Origin: Cyclobacteriaceae bacterium
GTDB lineage: Bacteria; Bacteroidota; Bacteroidia; Cytophagales; Cyclobacteriaceae
Reading direction: 5' to 3'
NCBI GenBank assembly: GCA_013141055.1
Contig: JABFRS010000001.1
Coordinates: 496,001 to 560,000, forward strand
Length of the DNA: 64,000 bases
Part shown: one piece after another, positions 45,596 through 54,152 of the stretch
How the letters are laid out: every line of letters starts with the position of its first letter
Position numbering within the stretch: position 1 is the stretch's first letter
The notes under the pieces: model-generated
What the model was told of the DNA's origin: nothing
Database searches by the model: none
What the model saw: the letters and a program-made list of their open reading frames with translations, nothing else
Position numbers and translations under genes: made by a program

Positions 45596-45766
45596 ATGAG
45601 GACATCAGGAAAATTCGGCATCGTGCTGTTAACCTTACTACTCATTGGCTGCGGACTATTACCGCCCAGTCGACAGTATATTAAACAGGCCAAAAACCAG
45701 ATCAGATTCATAAATACTTTACTTAAAAACCTGGAAACAGAAATTGTCAGACTTGAAGAAAAGTAA
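45596..45766 (+). CDS. Small lipoprotein (56 aa)
   Basis: A short frame from ATG 45596 to TAA 45764-45766. It encodes a signal peptide with a lipobox LLIGC (Cys at residue 19), then SRQYIKQAKNQIRF and an amphipathic helical tail ending LETEIVRLEEK. The lipobox, the lack of stops and the position 41 bp after one gene and 8 bp before arr support it as real. It is too short for domain assignment. Possibly a small outer-membrane lipoprotein expressed with arr. Confidence 0.6.
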   Translation: MRTSGKFGIVLLTLLLIGCGLLPPSRQYIKQAKNQIRFINTLLKNLETEIVRLEEK

Positions 45767-45773
45767 TTTTATA

Positions 45774-46214
45774 ATGGAGCAAGCAAACGATCCACTAAAC
45801 AAACCAGGCGCAACACCTTTTGCGCAGACTTATTTTCATGGCACAAAGAGCGATCTAAAAGTAGGTCACCTTATCGAACCTGGATTCAATTCAAACTATG
45901 GAAAAAGGAAAAATGCGAAATACATATTCCTGACAGCAACACTGGACGCTGCTATCTGGGGAGCCGAACTTGCCTTTGGCGAAGGCCGGCAAAGGATCTA
46001 TTTAGTCGAACCGACAGGTCCCATTGAAGATGATCCTGATCTTACAGACAAAAAGTTTCCGGGCAATCCGTCAAAATCCTATCGTTCCACTCATCCCTTT
46101 AAAGTTGTCGGAGAGGTTACTCTTTGGCAAGGTCATCCCATGGAGCAGGTGAACATGATGAAAGAACACCTTGAAAAACTTAAACAGCAGGGCATTGACT
46201 CCCTGAACGATTAG
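45774..46214 (+). CDS. arr: Rifampin ADP-ribosyltransferase
   Basis: 146 residues from the ATG at 45774 (an earlier TTG in frame is less likely). Family signature is clear along the whole length: FAQTYFHGTKSDLKVGHLIE, GKRKNAKYIFLTATLD, AAIWGAELAFGEGRQRIYLV, EPTGPIEDDPDLTDKKFPGN and RSTHPFKVVGEVTLWQGHP. Arr enzymes ADP-ribosylate rifampin with NAD and inactivate it; many environmental homologues exist. Full length, so probably active. It follows a small lipoprotein gene by 8 bp. No integron or transposon lies next to it. Confidence 0.93.
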   Translation: MEQANDPLNKPGATPFAQTYFHGTKSDLKVGHLIEPGFNSNYGKRKNAKYIFLTATLDAAIWGAELAFGEGRQRIYLVEPTGPIEDDPDLTDKKFPGNPSKSYRSTHPFKVVGEVTLWQGHPMEQVNMMKEHLEKLKQQGIDSLND

Positions 46215-46242
46215 ACGCACATAATTATAAAGACAGAACCAC

Positions 46243-46821
46243 ATGAGAAAAATAATTTCATTTATGCACATCTCGCTCGACGGCTTTGTCGCAGGACCGA
46301 ATGGAGAAATGGACTGGATCAAAGTTGATGAGGAGATCTTTGATCATGGCGCAAAGCGCATAGGTGAAGGCGACACTGCTTTATACGGAAGGGTAACCTA
46401 TCAGATGATGGAAAGTTACTGGCCCACCGCAGCAGATCAGCCGGAAGCTTCCAAACACGATATCGAACATTCAAAGTGGTATGCCAGGGTTCACAAAGTT
46501 GTTGTCTCAAAAACTCTTAAAGACAGGGCAAACACAACAATTATCAGCGACAACCTATCAAACAGCATCAATAAAATAAAACAACAGCCCGGTAATGACA
46601 TCCTCGTTTTTGGAAGTCCTGCCGCAACACACTCTCTCATTGAACTGAATTTAATTGACGGCTACTGGCTGTTTGTAAATCCGGTGGTTCTTGGACAAGG
46701 CATTCCATTGTTCACAAACATCAAAGACAAAATAAAACTGAAGTTATTGACCACGCGACAGTTTACAAGTGGGGTAACAGAGCTGAATTACTTAGTGGAC
46801 AATAGCACCGAGCGACCTTAA
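46243..46821 (+). CDS. RibD C-terminal/dihydrofolate-reductase-like protein 1
   Basis: 192 residues. Family marks: MRKIISFMHISLDGFVAGPN, DTALYGRVTYQMMESYWP, VHKVVVSKTL, LVFGSPAATHSLIELNLIDG and NPVVLGQGIPLF. The group is called dihydrofolate reductase family but members are NADPH-dependent reductases related to RibD, and the substrate here is unknown. It is one of three such proteins in the window (others at 54948 and 58554); the GRxTYQMMESYWP segment is shared with the one at 58554. It ends 3 bp before the CPBP-like gene, so they are co-transcribed. Confidence 0.9.
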   Translation: MRKIISFMHISLDGFVAGPNGEMDWIKVDEEIFDHGAKRIGEGDTALYGRVTYQMMESYWPTAADQPEASKHDIEHSKWYARVHKVVVSKTLKDRANTTIISDNLSNSINKIKQQPGNDILVFGSPAATHSLIELNLIDGYWLFVNPVVLGQGIPLFTNIKDKIKLKLLTTRQFTSGVTELNYLVDNSTERP

Positions 46822-46824
46822 TAC

Positions 46825-47478
46825 ATGATATCTCCAATATCTGACAAAAGACGAATTCTGGAAATCACTGCTGTACTCATCACAGCCGCTGGAAAATTTA
46901 TTTTTATGGATTACCTGAATTGGCGTCTTCCCTTTGTGGCAACAGCAACTTTAGTATGGATCAGTTATATCATTTATACCGGCAAAACCGACAAAGAACT
47001 ATTAAAATACCATGGCTTCAGAACTGACAACTTCAAAGCCGTCGCGAAAATGATACTTCCCTTTGGCATCGTTGCAATCATCTCATTTATTGCAATAGGT
47101 TACTACCAAAGTACACTAAATCTCACCTGGCATATTATTCCGATACTGATCACCTACCCTATCTGGGGAACCATCCAGCAATACTTATTGATTGCTTTAA
47201 CTCTCGGCAATATGCAGGATTTAGAAAATCAAAAGATAAACAATCCTATTCTGATTTTCGGCGCAGCGCTATTATTCTCGGCCCTTCATTATCCCGATAA
47301 GTGGTTGATGATTGGAACTTTTGTACTGGCGTTGTTCTATGGCTGGATATATTCAAGAAAAAGGAACCTTTATGTACTGGGGATATTCCATGGTGTTCTC
47401 GGTGGACTTTTCTACTACACGGTTTTAGATCGCGATCCATTTATCGAGACAATGGGGAAGCTCTTTATAAATAAGTAG
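46825..47478 (+). CDS. CPBP/CAAX-protease-like membrane protein, altered active site
   Basis: 217 residues with about six membrane helices. It resembles the CPBP (Abi/CAAX protease) family in the order of conserved segments: a helix with PIWGTIQQYLLIAL, then ALLFSALHYPD, then ALFYGWIYSRKRNLYVLGIF and HGVLGG. The two His-bearing segments (SALHYP, IFHGVLG) are present. The usual Glu-Glu-x3-Arg pair is replaced by Gln-Gln in GTIQQYLL, so the metalloprotease activity expected of the family may be lost. It is 3 bp behind the reductase gene. Confidence 0.75.
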   Translation: MISPISDKRRILEITAVLITAAGKFIFMDYLNWRLPFVATATLVWISYIIYTGKTDKELLKYHGFRTDNFKAVAKMILPFGIVAIISFIAIGYYQSTLNLTWHIIPILITYPIWGTIQQYLLIALTLGNMQDLENQKINNPILIFGAALLFSALHYPDKWLMIGTFVLALFYGWIYSRKRNLYVLGIFHGVLGGLFYYTVLDRDPFIETMGKLFINK

Positions 47479-47519
47479 ATACTAATCACAACGAACCACA
47501 TCCTGAACACACCAAAAAA

Positions 47520-48557
47520 ATGACATATCTCTCCTATTCAAACTGGATCACCATTAAACGCGCCCTTCCTGCCATAGCCTTGCTCCTGCTTTTACAGTAT
47601 CACGTTGTCGCACAGTCGCCCACAACCAAACTGACTAAAAAAGAGATTGCCGTTACAATAGACTCTATCAGTCGCAAGCTGAATAAGAACTATGTGTTTC
47701 CCGAGACAGCGACTAAAATGGCGGGAACTCTCAGCGCCAATCTTAAGAATGGTAAATACTCTGCACTGACAAATCCCGAAGAACTTGCGCGTCAACTTAC
47801 CATTGATCTTCATGAAATAAGCAAGGACAAACACCTGATGGTGGTTTACAACCCAACGATCATTGCCCGGGAAAATGCCTTAACTGATAAAGACAGGGCA
47901 AACGAAGAAGCCGAATGGGCCAAAGAGCTGGTAAGTCACTTAAAGCAGGACAACTATGGATTCAAAGAAGTAAAGATTCTTGATGGCAACATTGGATATC
48001 TTGATCTGAGAGAGTTCGTCGATCCGAAATATGGCAGCGAAACGCTTGCCAACGCAATGGACTTCCTCAAGAATACAAATGCACTCCTCATCGATCTGCG
48101 TCAAAACGATGGCGGTTCACCAGAAATGGTTCAGCTTCTGGCAAGCTACTTCTTCTCCGAACATGTTCACCTCGGCAATCACTATAACCGTCCAAAAAAT
48201 GAGCTCACTGAATCATGGACGCTACCCAACATAACAGGCGTGCGAAGACCCGCAACAGATCTATACATATTAACCAGCAGCAAGACATTCTCTGCTGCAG
48301 AGGCATTTAGTTATGAACTAAAGCAATTGAAACGCGCAACGATCGTGGGTGAAAAGACCGCAGGCGGAGCACATCTGACAGGATCAGTCATAGCAACCAA
48401 TAAGTTTTACGTCAGGATACCTCAGGGTCGCACAACAAGTCCGGTGACAAATTCAAACTGGGAAGGGATTGGTGTAACACCTGATATTGAAGTGAGCGCC
48501 AATGATGCCTTGAAAACTGCCCAGACAAAAGCTCTTGAGCGCATAAAAGAACACTAG
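47520..48557 (+). CDS. S41 family peptidase (exported)
   Basis: 345 residues with a signal peptide (about residues 1-32, ending VVAQ). An N-terminal helical domain precedes the S41 (tail-specific protease/interphotoreceptor retinoid-binding-like) catalytic domain: GNIGYLDLREFVDP, ALLIDLRQNDGGSPEMVQLL, Ser258 in TSSKTFSAAEAF, GEKTAGGA and WEGIGVTPDIEV. No PDZ domain is seen between the N-terminal part and the catalytic region, as in many Bacteroidetes S41 proteins. Likely acts on peptides or proteins in the periplasm. It has its own 41-bp upstream gap. Confidence 0.92.
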   Translation: MTYLSYSNWITIKRALPAIALLLLLQYHVVAQSPTTKLTKKEIAVTIDSISRKLNKNYVFPETATKMAGTLSANLKNGKYSALTNPEELARQLTIDLHEISKDKHLMVVYNPTIIARENALTDKDRANEEAEWAKELVSHLKQDNYGFKEVKILDGNIGYLDLREFVDPKYGSETLANAMDFLKNTNALLIDLRQNDGGSPEMVQLLASYFFSEHVHLGNHYNRPKNELTESWTLPNITGVRRPATDLYILTSSKTFSAAEAFSYELKQLKRATIVGEKTAGGAHLTGSVIATNKFYVRIPQGRTTSPVTNSNWEGIGVTPDIEVSANDALKTAQTKALERIKEH

Positions 48558-48614
48558 TTAATTTAAGTTATTACCTTAACGTGTGGCTCCCCAAACCCGG
48601 TAAACAGATTCAAC

Positions 48615-49556
48615 ATGACGACAAAAATTCTGATTGGCCTTCTCCTGACTATCTCATTCAACCTGCTGGGACAAAAAATTGAGTACTCTCTTTCCATACC
48701 GGGAGACACAACACAAAACTATTACGTGACCGTTTACCCAAAGGACAAAATAAAGGGTGCCATAGTATTACTTCCGGGATTTGGCGAATTGCCAAAACAA
48801 ATATTGATCGAGTCAGACATCTATAAATATACAAGTAACGCCGGCTATCTGACAATCATACCCGCGCTTGGAGATCGGTCATTTTTCTATATCGACAATC
48901 CTTCTCATGAAAAACTAAATCAGTTTGTCGATGAAATGTTTAAGAAGTATAACCTGAACGAAAGCACATTCTTTATAGGCGGCCATTCCTTTGGCGGAAC
49001 CATGGCAGTTCAGTATGCTCAACGAGCGTATTTAGAAAAATCAACATTAAAAAAGCCGGCAGGTGTATTTGCCACTGACCCCCCACTGGATATCGAACGA
49101 CTCTATGGTTGTATGACCACAACCAACCGCCCCACTAAGAATCCGGTTTCGGTTCAGGAAGACAATTATATATCCAATAGAATCAAACTGGAATTCAATA
49201 ATGACCCGAAAACAAATCCTGAATTCTTCTGGAATGTTTCACCCTATTCGCAAAGTGACCCTGAACACAGATCACTGAAAACATTCCTGACAGTTCCTGT
49301 AAGAATTTACAACGAGCCGGACATCAATTGGTACCTGGACAACAGGAACCTCGATTTCTATTGCATCAATTCTCTTGACAGTGCAGCAATGATAAACTGG
49401 TTAAGAAGCTTAGGGAATTCAAAGGCTGAATTAATAATATCAACTAATAAAGGCTATCGTGTAACCCAAAAAAGAAGACATCCCCACTCGTGGTCAATTA
49501 TTGATGGACAGGAGTTAATCGGCTGGATAACTAAAACGACTATTAAAAAAGGATAA
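48615..49556 (+). CDS. Secreted alpha/beta hydrolase
   Basis: 313 residues with a signal peptide (residues 1-20, ending LLGQ). It has a hydrolase core: AIVLLPGFGELPKQ, TIIPALGDRSFFYIDNP, nucleophile Ser125 in IGGHSFGGTMA, the strand PVRIYNEPDINWY and RRHPHSWSIIDGQELI with a likely catalytic His near the C terminus. It resembles exported hydrolases of unknown substrate common in Bacteroidetes. It stands between the S41 peptidase and a serine-hydrolase gene with gaps of about 60 bp on each side. Confidence 0.8.
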   Translation: MTTKILIGLLLTISFNLLGQKIEYSLSIPGDTTQNYYVTVYPKDKIKGAIVLLPGFGELPKQILIESDIYKYTSNAGYLTIIPALGDRSFFYIDNPSHEKLNQFVDEMFKKYNLNESTFFIGGHSFGGTMAVQYAQRAYLEKSTLKKPAGVFATDPPLDIERLYGCMTTTNRPTKNPVSVQEDNYISNRIKLEFNNDPKTNPEFFWNVSPYSQSDPEHRSLKTFLTVPVRIYNEPDINWYLDNRNLDFYCINSLDSAAMINWLRSLGNSKAELIISTNKGYRVTQKRRHPHSWSIIDGQELIGWITKTTIKKG

Positions 49557-49621
49557 CCGGCCAACAAAGTTTACAGGCACTCAGGCTGACTACATATTCC
49601 GTTTTACTCAAACTATTAAAT

Positions 49622-51370
49622 ATGAGAGCAATACTTTTCCTGCCGGCACTATTTTTAAATCTCTTGCTTGCCGCTCAACCTGCTTTGCATATTGATAAAA
49701 TAAAGCTGGATAAAAAGATTGATTCACTCTTCAGTTCTTACAACAGAAAAAGTTCCCCCGGATTCGCCATCACTGTTCTTGTTGATGGAAAAGTGATCTC
49801 TAAAAAAAGCTATGGCATGGCCAGTCTTGAATTTGGCATTCCATTAACACACAACACTATTGTAGGCATCCCCTATTCAGAAGGCAGGGAGTTTATTTCC
49901 ATCGCCGCGGCACTCATGGAAAAAGACAACATTCTGAAACTGGAAAACAAAGTGCGTCAGTATTTTCCCAAGCTGCCTGCCTGGAGTGAAATAGTAACGA
50001 TACAGGATTTACTAAATCACAGCAGTGGCTTCTGCGATGAGTGGGCAACATTGGTGCTTACACAGGCAAGCATGAGTAACCGACTGGATGTGTCCCAGTT
50101 CCTGTCCTTTCTATACAATCAGCCCGACCCGCAGGTGGAGCCGGGCAAAGGCTACATGTATTCCAATTCTGATTTTGGCTTGCTTCGTCTTATTCTGGAA
50201 AAAGCCTCAGGAGAAAATCTATCAGCCTACTTAAAACGAAAAGTTTTTACGCCGCTGGGTATGTCATCAACACAAATGCGCAATAACAAGGAAGAACTAA
50301 TTCCTAATCATGCGTTATCATACTATTCCGATGATGATAAAAAATATTTTGTATGGCTAAGAGATAAAACTTCTCCGGGTGGTAACTATATGATGCTGAC
50401 GTCTGCCGCAGATTTGGAAAAATGGGCTGCCGCACATAACGATGCTAACTCTTTTATTTCGAAAGCTGTGGTGCGGTTAAAACAATTCTCCAGGCCCATA
50501 CCTGCTCAGGAAGGCACTAATTATGTCTTTGGCCAAAAGGTTAAAAAAATCGGAGAGCATGAAATGATCGTACACCAGGGTGTCAGTGGTTACTCCTATT
50601 TAGCCCGTGTGCCCGATTCAAAACTTACTGTTATTTGCCTGGGAAATAATCTTAGAAATCCTTTCGCTGAAAGAATTAACAACTTTGTAAGCCAGCTGCT
50701 GAATGTGAAATCACCGGCTGCCACTGCCAAAAAAGTATTTCCTTCAAAAGCGTTACCCACCACCAATGCTGAACTGCAAAAGTATGCAGGCACTTACCGA
50801 TGGCTCAATCAACTTACCTTTCAAAGCTCTTTGGAAACAAAGAAATATGTTATTCATAAAATTGTTGGCGACAGTCTGTTTCTGGAGTTCTCCGCCAGTG
50901 AGTTTTTCCCTTTTATTAAAGTAGGTGACAATATTTTTAAAGACCCTGATTTTCCCATCTGGTCAGTTTTTTCACAAGCTCATCCTGATTCTGCTATGGA
51001 AGTAACTGTTTATAAGCAGGACGATAATCCTGAAACATGGCATTGGAAAAAAGAAATGAATGCCAAAAAACAGTATTCAAAAGAGCAACTGCAGAAACTC
51101 ACTGGTAAATATTACAGCAAGCACCTGGATTTTTACTGGACGATTGTCATGAATGAGGATGGGAATTTGGTGGTAAAACGTCCCACGATTGCTGATAAAC
51201 TACTGGAACCATTTTTTGACAATGAATTCAAACTCACAATAGAATTCAGGGAAGACGATGAATCAAGAGTCTGGATACAGTTCTATTACAACGAAGCCGG
51301 AGAAGCAATCTGGTTTGATGTTCACAACCCGAGGTTATTGCATCATAGGTTCGATAAAGTAAAAAATTGA
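49622..51370 (+). CDS. Beta-lactamase-family (class C-like) serine hydrolase, SxxK replaced by SxxR
   Basis: 582 residues with a signal peptide (residues 1-19). The beta-lactamase/penicillin-binding fold spans about residues 30-370: GFAITVLVDGKVISKKSYG, LLNHSSGFCDEWA, the YxN motif Tyr180-Ser-Asn182 in YMYSNSDFGLLRLI and KVFTPLGMSSTQM. The N-terminal S-x-x-K site, normally followed by QF, appears as Ser86-Glu-Gly-Arg89 (YSEGREF), so the catalytic Lys is replaced by Arg. After residue 380 comes a C-terminal extension with lipocalin-like strands (KYAGTYRWL, KLTGKYYSKHLDFYW). Activity is uncertain; a peptidase or esterase-like ancestor is likely. Confidence 0.85.
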   Translation: MRAILFLPALFLNLLLAAQPALHIDKIKLDKKIDSLFSSYNRKSSPGFAITVLVDGKVISKKSYGMASLEFGIPLTHNTIVGIPYSEGREFISIAAALMEKDNILKLENKVRQYFPKLPAWSEIVTIQDLLNHSSGFCDEWATLVLTQASMSNRLDVSQFLSFLYNQPDPQVEPGKGYMYSNSDFGLLRLILEKASGENLSAYLKRKVFTPLGMSSTQMRNNKEELIPNHALSYYSDDDKKYFVWLRDKTSPGGNYMMLTSAADLEKWAAAHNDANSFISKAVVRLKQFSRPIPAQEGTNYVFGQKVKKIGEHEMIVHQGVSGYSYLARVPDSKLTVICLGNNLRNPFAERINNFVSQLLNVKSPAATAKKVFPSKALPTTNAELQKYAGTYRWLNQLTFQSSLETKKYVIHKIVGDSLFLEFSASEFFPFIKVGDNIFKDPDFPIWSVFSQAHPDSAMEVTVYKQDDNPETWHWKKEMNAKKQYSKEQLQKLTGKYYSKHLDFYWTIVMNEDGNLVVKRPTIADKLLEPFFDNEFKLTIEFREDDESRVWIQFYYNEAGEAIWFDVHNPRLLHHRFDKVKN

Positions 51371-51403
51371 ATTCGTTATTTGCTACGGAAAAAAGTTATT
51401 GCT

Positions 51404-52036
51404 ATGAAGAGTATCGATTGGGTTAAGCTAATATTGATAAACTTAGGGGCTGGCCTTCTTGTAATTTCACCTTTCCTTCCGGGTCCACCTAATGACATTG
51501 TCAATTTATTCTATAATGCAGGATTAATTTTAGGGACTCTGGGACTGATTCTTGTCCCCTTTGGTCTTACATGGACCATTAGAGAATTAAAACAAAAAAG
51601 GAATGGCGGAAAACATCAAATTGATGTTAAAGCCATCATTCTATTGACACTCCCGATAACTGTTTTTATAACATCAATTTATGTTTCGGAATTGCTGAGA
51701 GATTTCAGTCGTGGCTTTGCTATCAATAGAACGGAGGAATTAATACAATCAATTGAAAAATTCAAAGAGAAAAAAGGAACATATCCTGAGTCTTTGGCTG
51801 AATTAACTCCTGAATTCATTGCCGATATTCCCTCCCCCTTTATAATGGGTATTAAAAACTATTATTATACCAAACTAGGTAACACCTACACCATTTCATT
51901 CGAACAAAACGTCATATTGAATTTCAACTTTGAAGTCGTGACATTTGATCCAACCGATAACCATAAAGCTGAAGGGGAAATTAAAGACATTTATGATACC
52001 GGAATAAATCATTGGAAATACTATCTGTTTGACTAA
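51404..52036 (+). CDS. Three-helix membrane protein of unknown function
   Basis: 210 residues from the ATG at 51404; an earlier TTG (51380) would add a basic stretch without support. Three membrane helices are visible (about residues 8-22, 35-55 and 76-95). The C-terminal half is extracytoplasmic or cytoplasmic and begins EELIQSIEKFKEKKGTYPES, a stretch that resembles the start of the globular part of pseudopilins and of similar domains (KFKxxxGxYPxSLxEL). I do not recognise the family. It lies 33 bp downstream of the serine hydrolase gene. Confidence 0.65.
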   Translation: MKSIDWVKLILINLGAGLLVISPFLPGPPNDIVNLFYNAGLILGTLGLILVPFGLTWTIRELKQKRNGGKHQIDVKAIILLTLPITVFITSIYVSELLRDFSRGFAINRTEELIQSIEKFKEKKGTYPESLAELTPEFIADIPSPFIMGIKNYYYTKLGNTYTISFEQNVILNFNFEVVTFDPTDNHKAEGEIKDIYDTGINHWKYYLFD

Positions 52037-52194
52037 TAACTGCAGACATTCACATCTAATTCAGCAAGTCGCGGGAATTTTATAAGAGCAAGCTCACGAA
52101 GAGGATCGACAATAAATTCATAGAGAAACTTACAGACGTCACCAGTCTATCAAAAAACCTGAAGCCCAATTGAGCTTAATTCAAATACCTGATC

Positions 52195-52968
52195 ATGAAC
52201 GCCACTCTTAAAATAAGTCTCACCCTTTTACTCCTGACAATTGGAACACAGTTGTTTGGTCAGGACACCACCCGCACTGACCGAAGCCCCCTGTTCAAAC
52301 AAGTAATGAATGCAGACAGCATTTTCTTCCAGTCAATGAACAACTGTGACCTGAAAACGTATGAGTCTTTTCTTACGGAGGACTTTGAGTTTTATCACGA
52401 CAAGGGTGGACTGACCAAATCCAGGGATACTGAAATGAAATCCATGGCCTCGTTTTGCGGAGAACAAAGAAAACGGCAAAAATTACGCAGGGAACTCATC
52501 AGAGAAAGTATTGAGATAAGTCCGGTCAAAGACTTTGGCGCTATTGAAACCGGTCGTCATCTCTTTTACCTTGTCATTGACAACACTACAGAGAAGCTGA
52601 TTGAAGAAGCGAGGTTTACGAACATCTGGCAACGTCAGGCCTCTGGCTGGAAATTAAGTCGGGTGATTAGTTATGAGCATACGCCGGTAAGCAATATTAA
52701 CCTGGCTGACAAAGTTCTTGACCAATATGTCGGAGAATATAAAATGTCTAAGGACAAGACGATCGTGATCACCCGGAATCAAAAATTATTAAAGGCAAAA
52801 GATGGAGACTGGAGTGCAGACTTGCATCCTGAATCAATTTCAAAATTCTATCTCAACTATGGCAACACACAATTTGGATTCGTGCGGGGACAAAAAGGCA
52901 GTCCCACGAAATTAATAATCTATGAGAATGGAAAACAAGTGGAATCAGGAGTCAGAAAAGATAAATAA
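52195..52968 (+). CDS. Secreted DUF4440 (NTF2-like) protein with C-terminal beta domain
   Basis: 257 residues with a signal peptide (residues 1-24, ending QLFGQ). Residues about 35-165 are DUF4440-like: NADSIFFQSMNNCDLKTYES, DFEFYHDKGGLTKSRD, FTNIWQRQASGWKLSRVISY. Residues about 170-257 form a DUF3471-like strand-rich tail (LDQYVGEYKMSKDKTIVITR, KLIIYENGKQVESG). Such proteins are common in Bacteroidetes; ligand and function unknown. It precedes the next gene by 3 bp, so they form an operon. Confidence 0.82.
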   Translation: MNATLKISLTLLLLTIGTQLFGQDTTRTDRSPLFKQVMNADSIFFQSMNNCDLKTYESFLTEDFEFYHDKGGLTKSRDTEMKSMASFCGEQRKRQKLRRELIRESIEISPVKDFGAIETGRHLFYLVIDNTTEKLIEEARFTNIWQRQASGWKLSRVISYEHTPVSNINLADKVLDQYVGEYKMSKDKTIVITRNQKLLKAKDGDWSADLHPESISKFYLNYGNTQFGFVRGQKGSPTKLIIYENGKQVESGVRKDK

Positions 52969-52971
52969 GAT

Positions 52972-53604
52972 ATGAAGTTTCTCATGAGTATGGTCCTCTT
53001 TGCGATCGTGAGTTCAGCGTCAGCACAGGTATATCCCGACATACAGGTTGACACATCTCTCAAAACCTCCGAGTTCTATGTCGATGAATTTAAAATAAGC
53101 AGCGGACTTGGCTCCGGTTACTGGAAACTTGACGACGACTATAAACTCCGGTTCGGAGAACGTGATGACACCCCTCCCAATCCCAGTGCTAAGGTGATTG
53201 GCAAATGGACATTGTATAAAGACACTCTTCTATTCACAATTGAAAAGCGTACTGCCTTTGACCCGGGAATAAATCCCGCCAAGGAAAGACCCAATACATT
53301 AAAGTTCAGAGTGATCAATCTTAAATGGACTACTCTCACCACCAGCAAGACTGAGAACGGTCATCCATTAACCCTCACGACATTCTGCACAGTGCTGACA
53401 GACAAGCCAGTCGATTCCGGTCAATTACAGAGTGAACTCACGGCTTTCATAAAAGACAACCTGAAATCGGAGAAAGAGGATCTGTTTCTTGAACTGATGT
53501 ATGTTGAACAGGTGAATCAAGCAGTCAGAAAGTTCTTCTTTGAAAAGCAGCTTTTCTATGGAACGAAGACCTACTGGAATGGCAACCTGAGAAAATATCC
53601 TTAG
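52972..53604 (+). CDS. Secreted hypothetical protein, lipocalin-like strands
   Basis: 210 residues; signal peptide residues 1-19 (ASAQ). The mature part starts with a stretch YWKLDDDYKLRFGERDDTPP, followed by GKWTLYKDTLLFTIEKRTAF, which resembles the strand pattern of lipocalin-like proteins that describe energy of a threshold response; that is a loose similarity only. The last third is helical and charged. I do not recognise the family. It starts 3 bp after the DUF4440 gene. Confidence 0.6.
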   Translation: MKFLMSMVLFAIVSSASAQVYPDIQVDTSLKTSEFYVDEFKISSGLGSGYWKLDDDYKLRFGERDDTPPNPSAKVIGKWTLYKDTLLFTIEKRTAFDPGINPAKERPNTLKFRVINLKWTTLTTSKTENGHPLTLTTFCTVLTDKPVDSGQLQSELTAFIKDNLKSEKEDLFLELMYVEQVNQAVRKFFFEKQLFYGTKTYWNGNLRKYP

Positions 53605-53678
53605 GCTCCCCTGATATCTGAAAAAGACAAAATAAGGCATTATATTTCCGTTGATCTTTCCACCCTCAACCAAAAACC

Positions 53679-54122
53679 ATGGACCAGACTGATAACAAAG
53701 GCAATAGCAAAAAAGTAATCGGAATCATTGTTGGAATTGCAGCATTTGCACTCTCCTACTTTGCCGTTCAGCAAATATTCTTCAAGAAGGCTGGCCTCGA
53801 CAAGGCGTTAATGGAAGCAGCGAGTGAGATCAATAAGGCGTGCCCGGTTATGATTGACAAGGACACCCGGCTTGACAATGCCGTAGCCATGCCGGGCAAT
53901 ATCTTTCAATACAATTATACTTTGATCAACCTCGATAAATCAGAAGTCAATGTCGACACCGTGAAAAAGTACATCGAACCTGGTCTGATCAACGGGGTAA
54001 GGACAAGTCCTGAAATGAAAGGATTCCGTGACAACAAAGTAACCATAGCGTACAACTATAGAGACAAAAACGGAGTCTTTGTTATTAAGATGGATGTTAC
54101 TCCGGAGTTGTATGCAGAATAG
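53679..54122 (+). CDS. Small bitopic membrane protein
   Basis: 147 residues: a short polar start, one membrane helix (about residues 13-31, VIGIIVGIAAFALSYFAVQ), then an extracytoplasmic domain with INKACPVMIDKDTRLDNAVA, MPGNIFQYNYTLINLDKSEV and VTIAYNYRDKNGVFVIKM. The ACPVMIDKDTRLDN and FQYNYTL pattern is one I have seen in conserved small membrane proteins without known function. Upstream, TATATTTC at about 53640 is close to a -7 element. Confidence 0.65.
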   Translation: MDQTDNKGNSKKVIGIIVGIAAFALSYFAVQQIFFKKAGLDKALMEAASEINKACPVMIDKDTRLDNAVAMPGNIFQYNYTLINLDKSEVNVDTVKKYIEPGLINGVRTSPEMKGFRDNKVTIAYNYRDKNGVFVIKMDVTPELYAE

Positions 54123-54152
54123 TAAAATCCAATATCTCAATAAGTAAAACCA

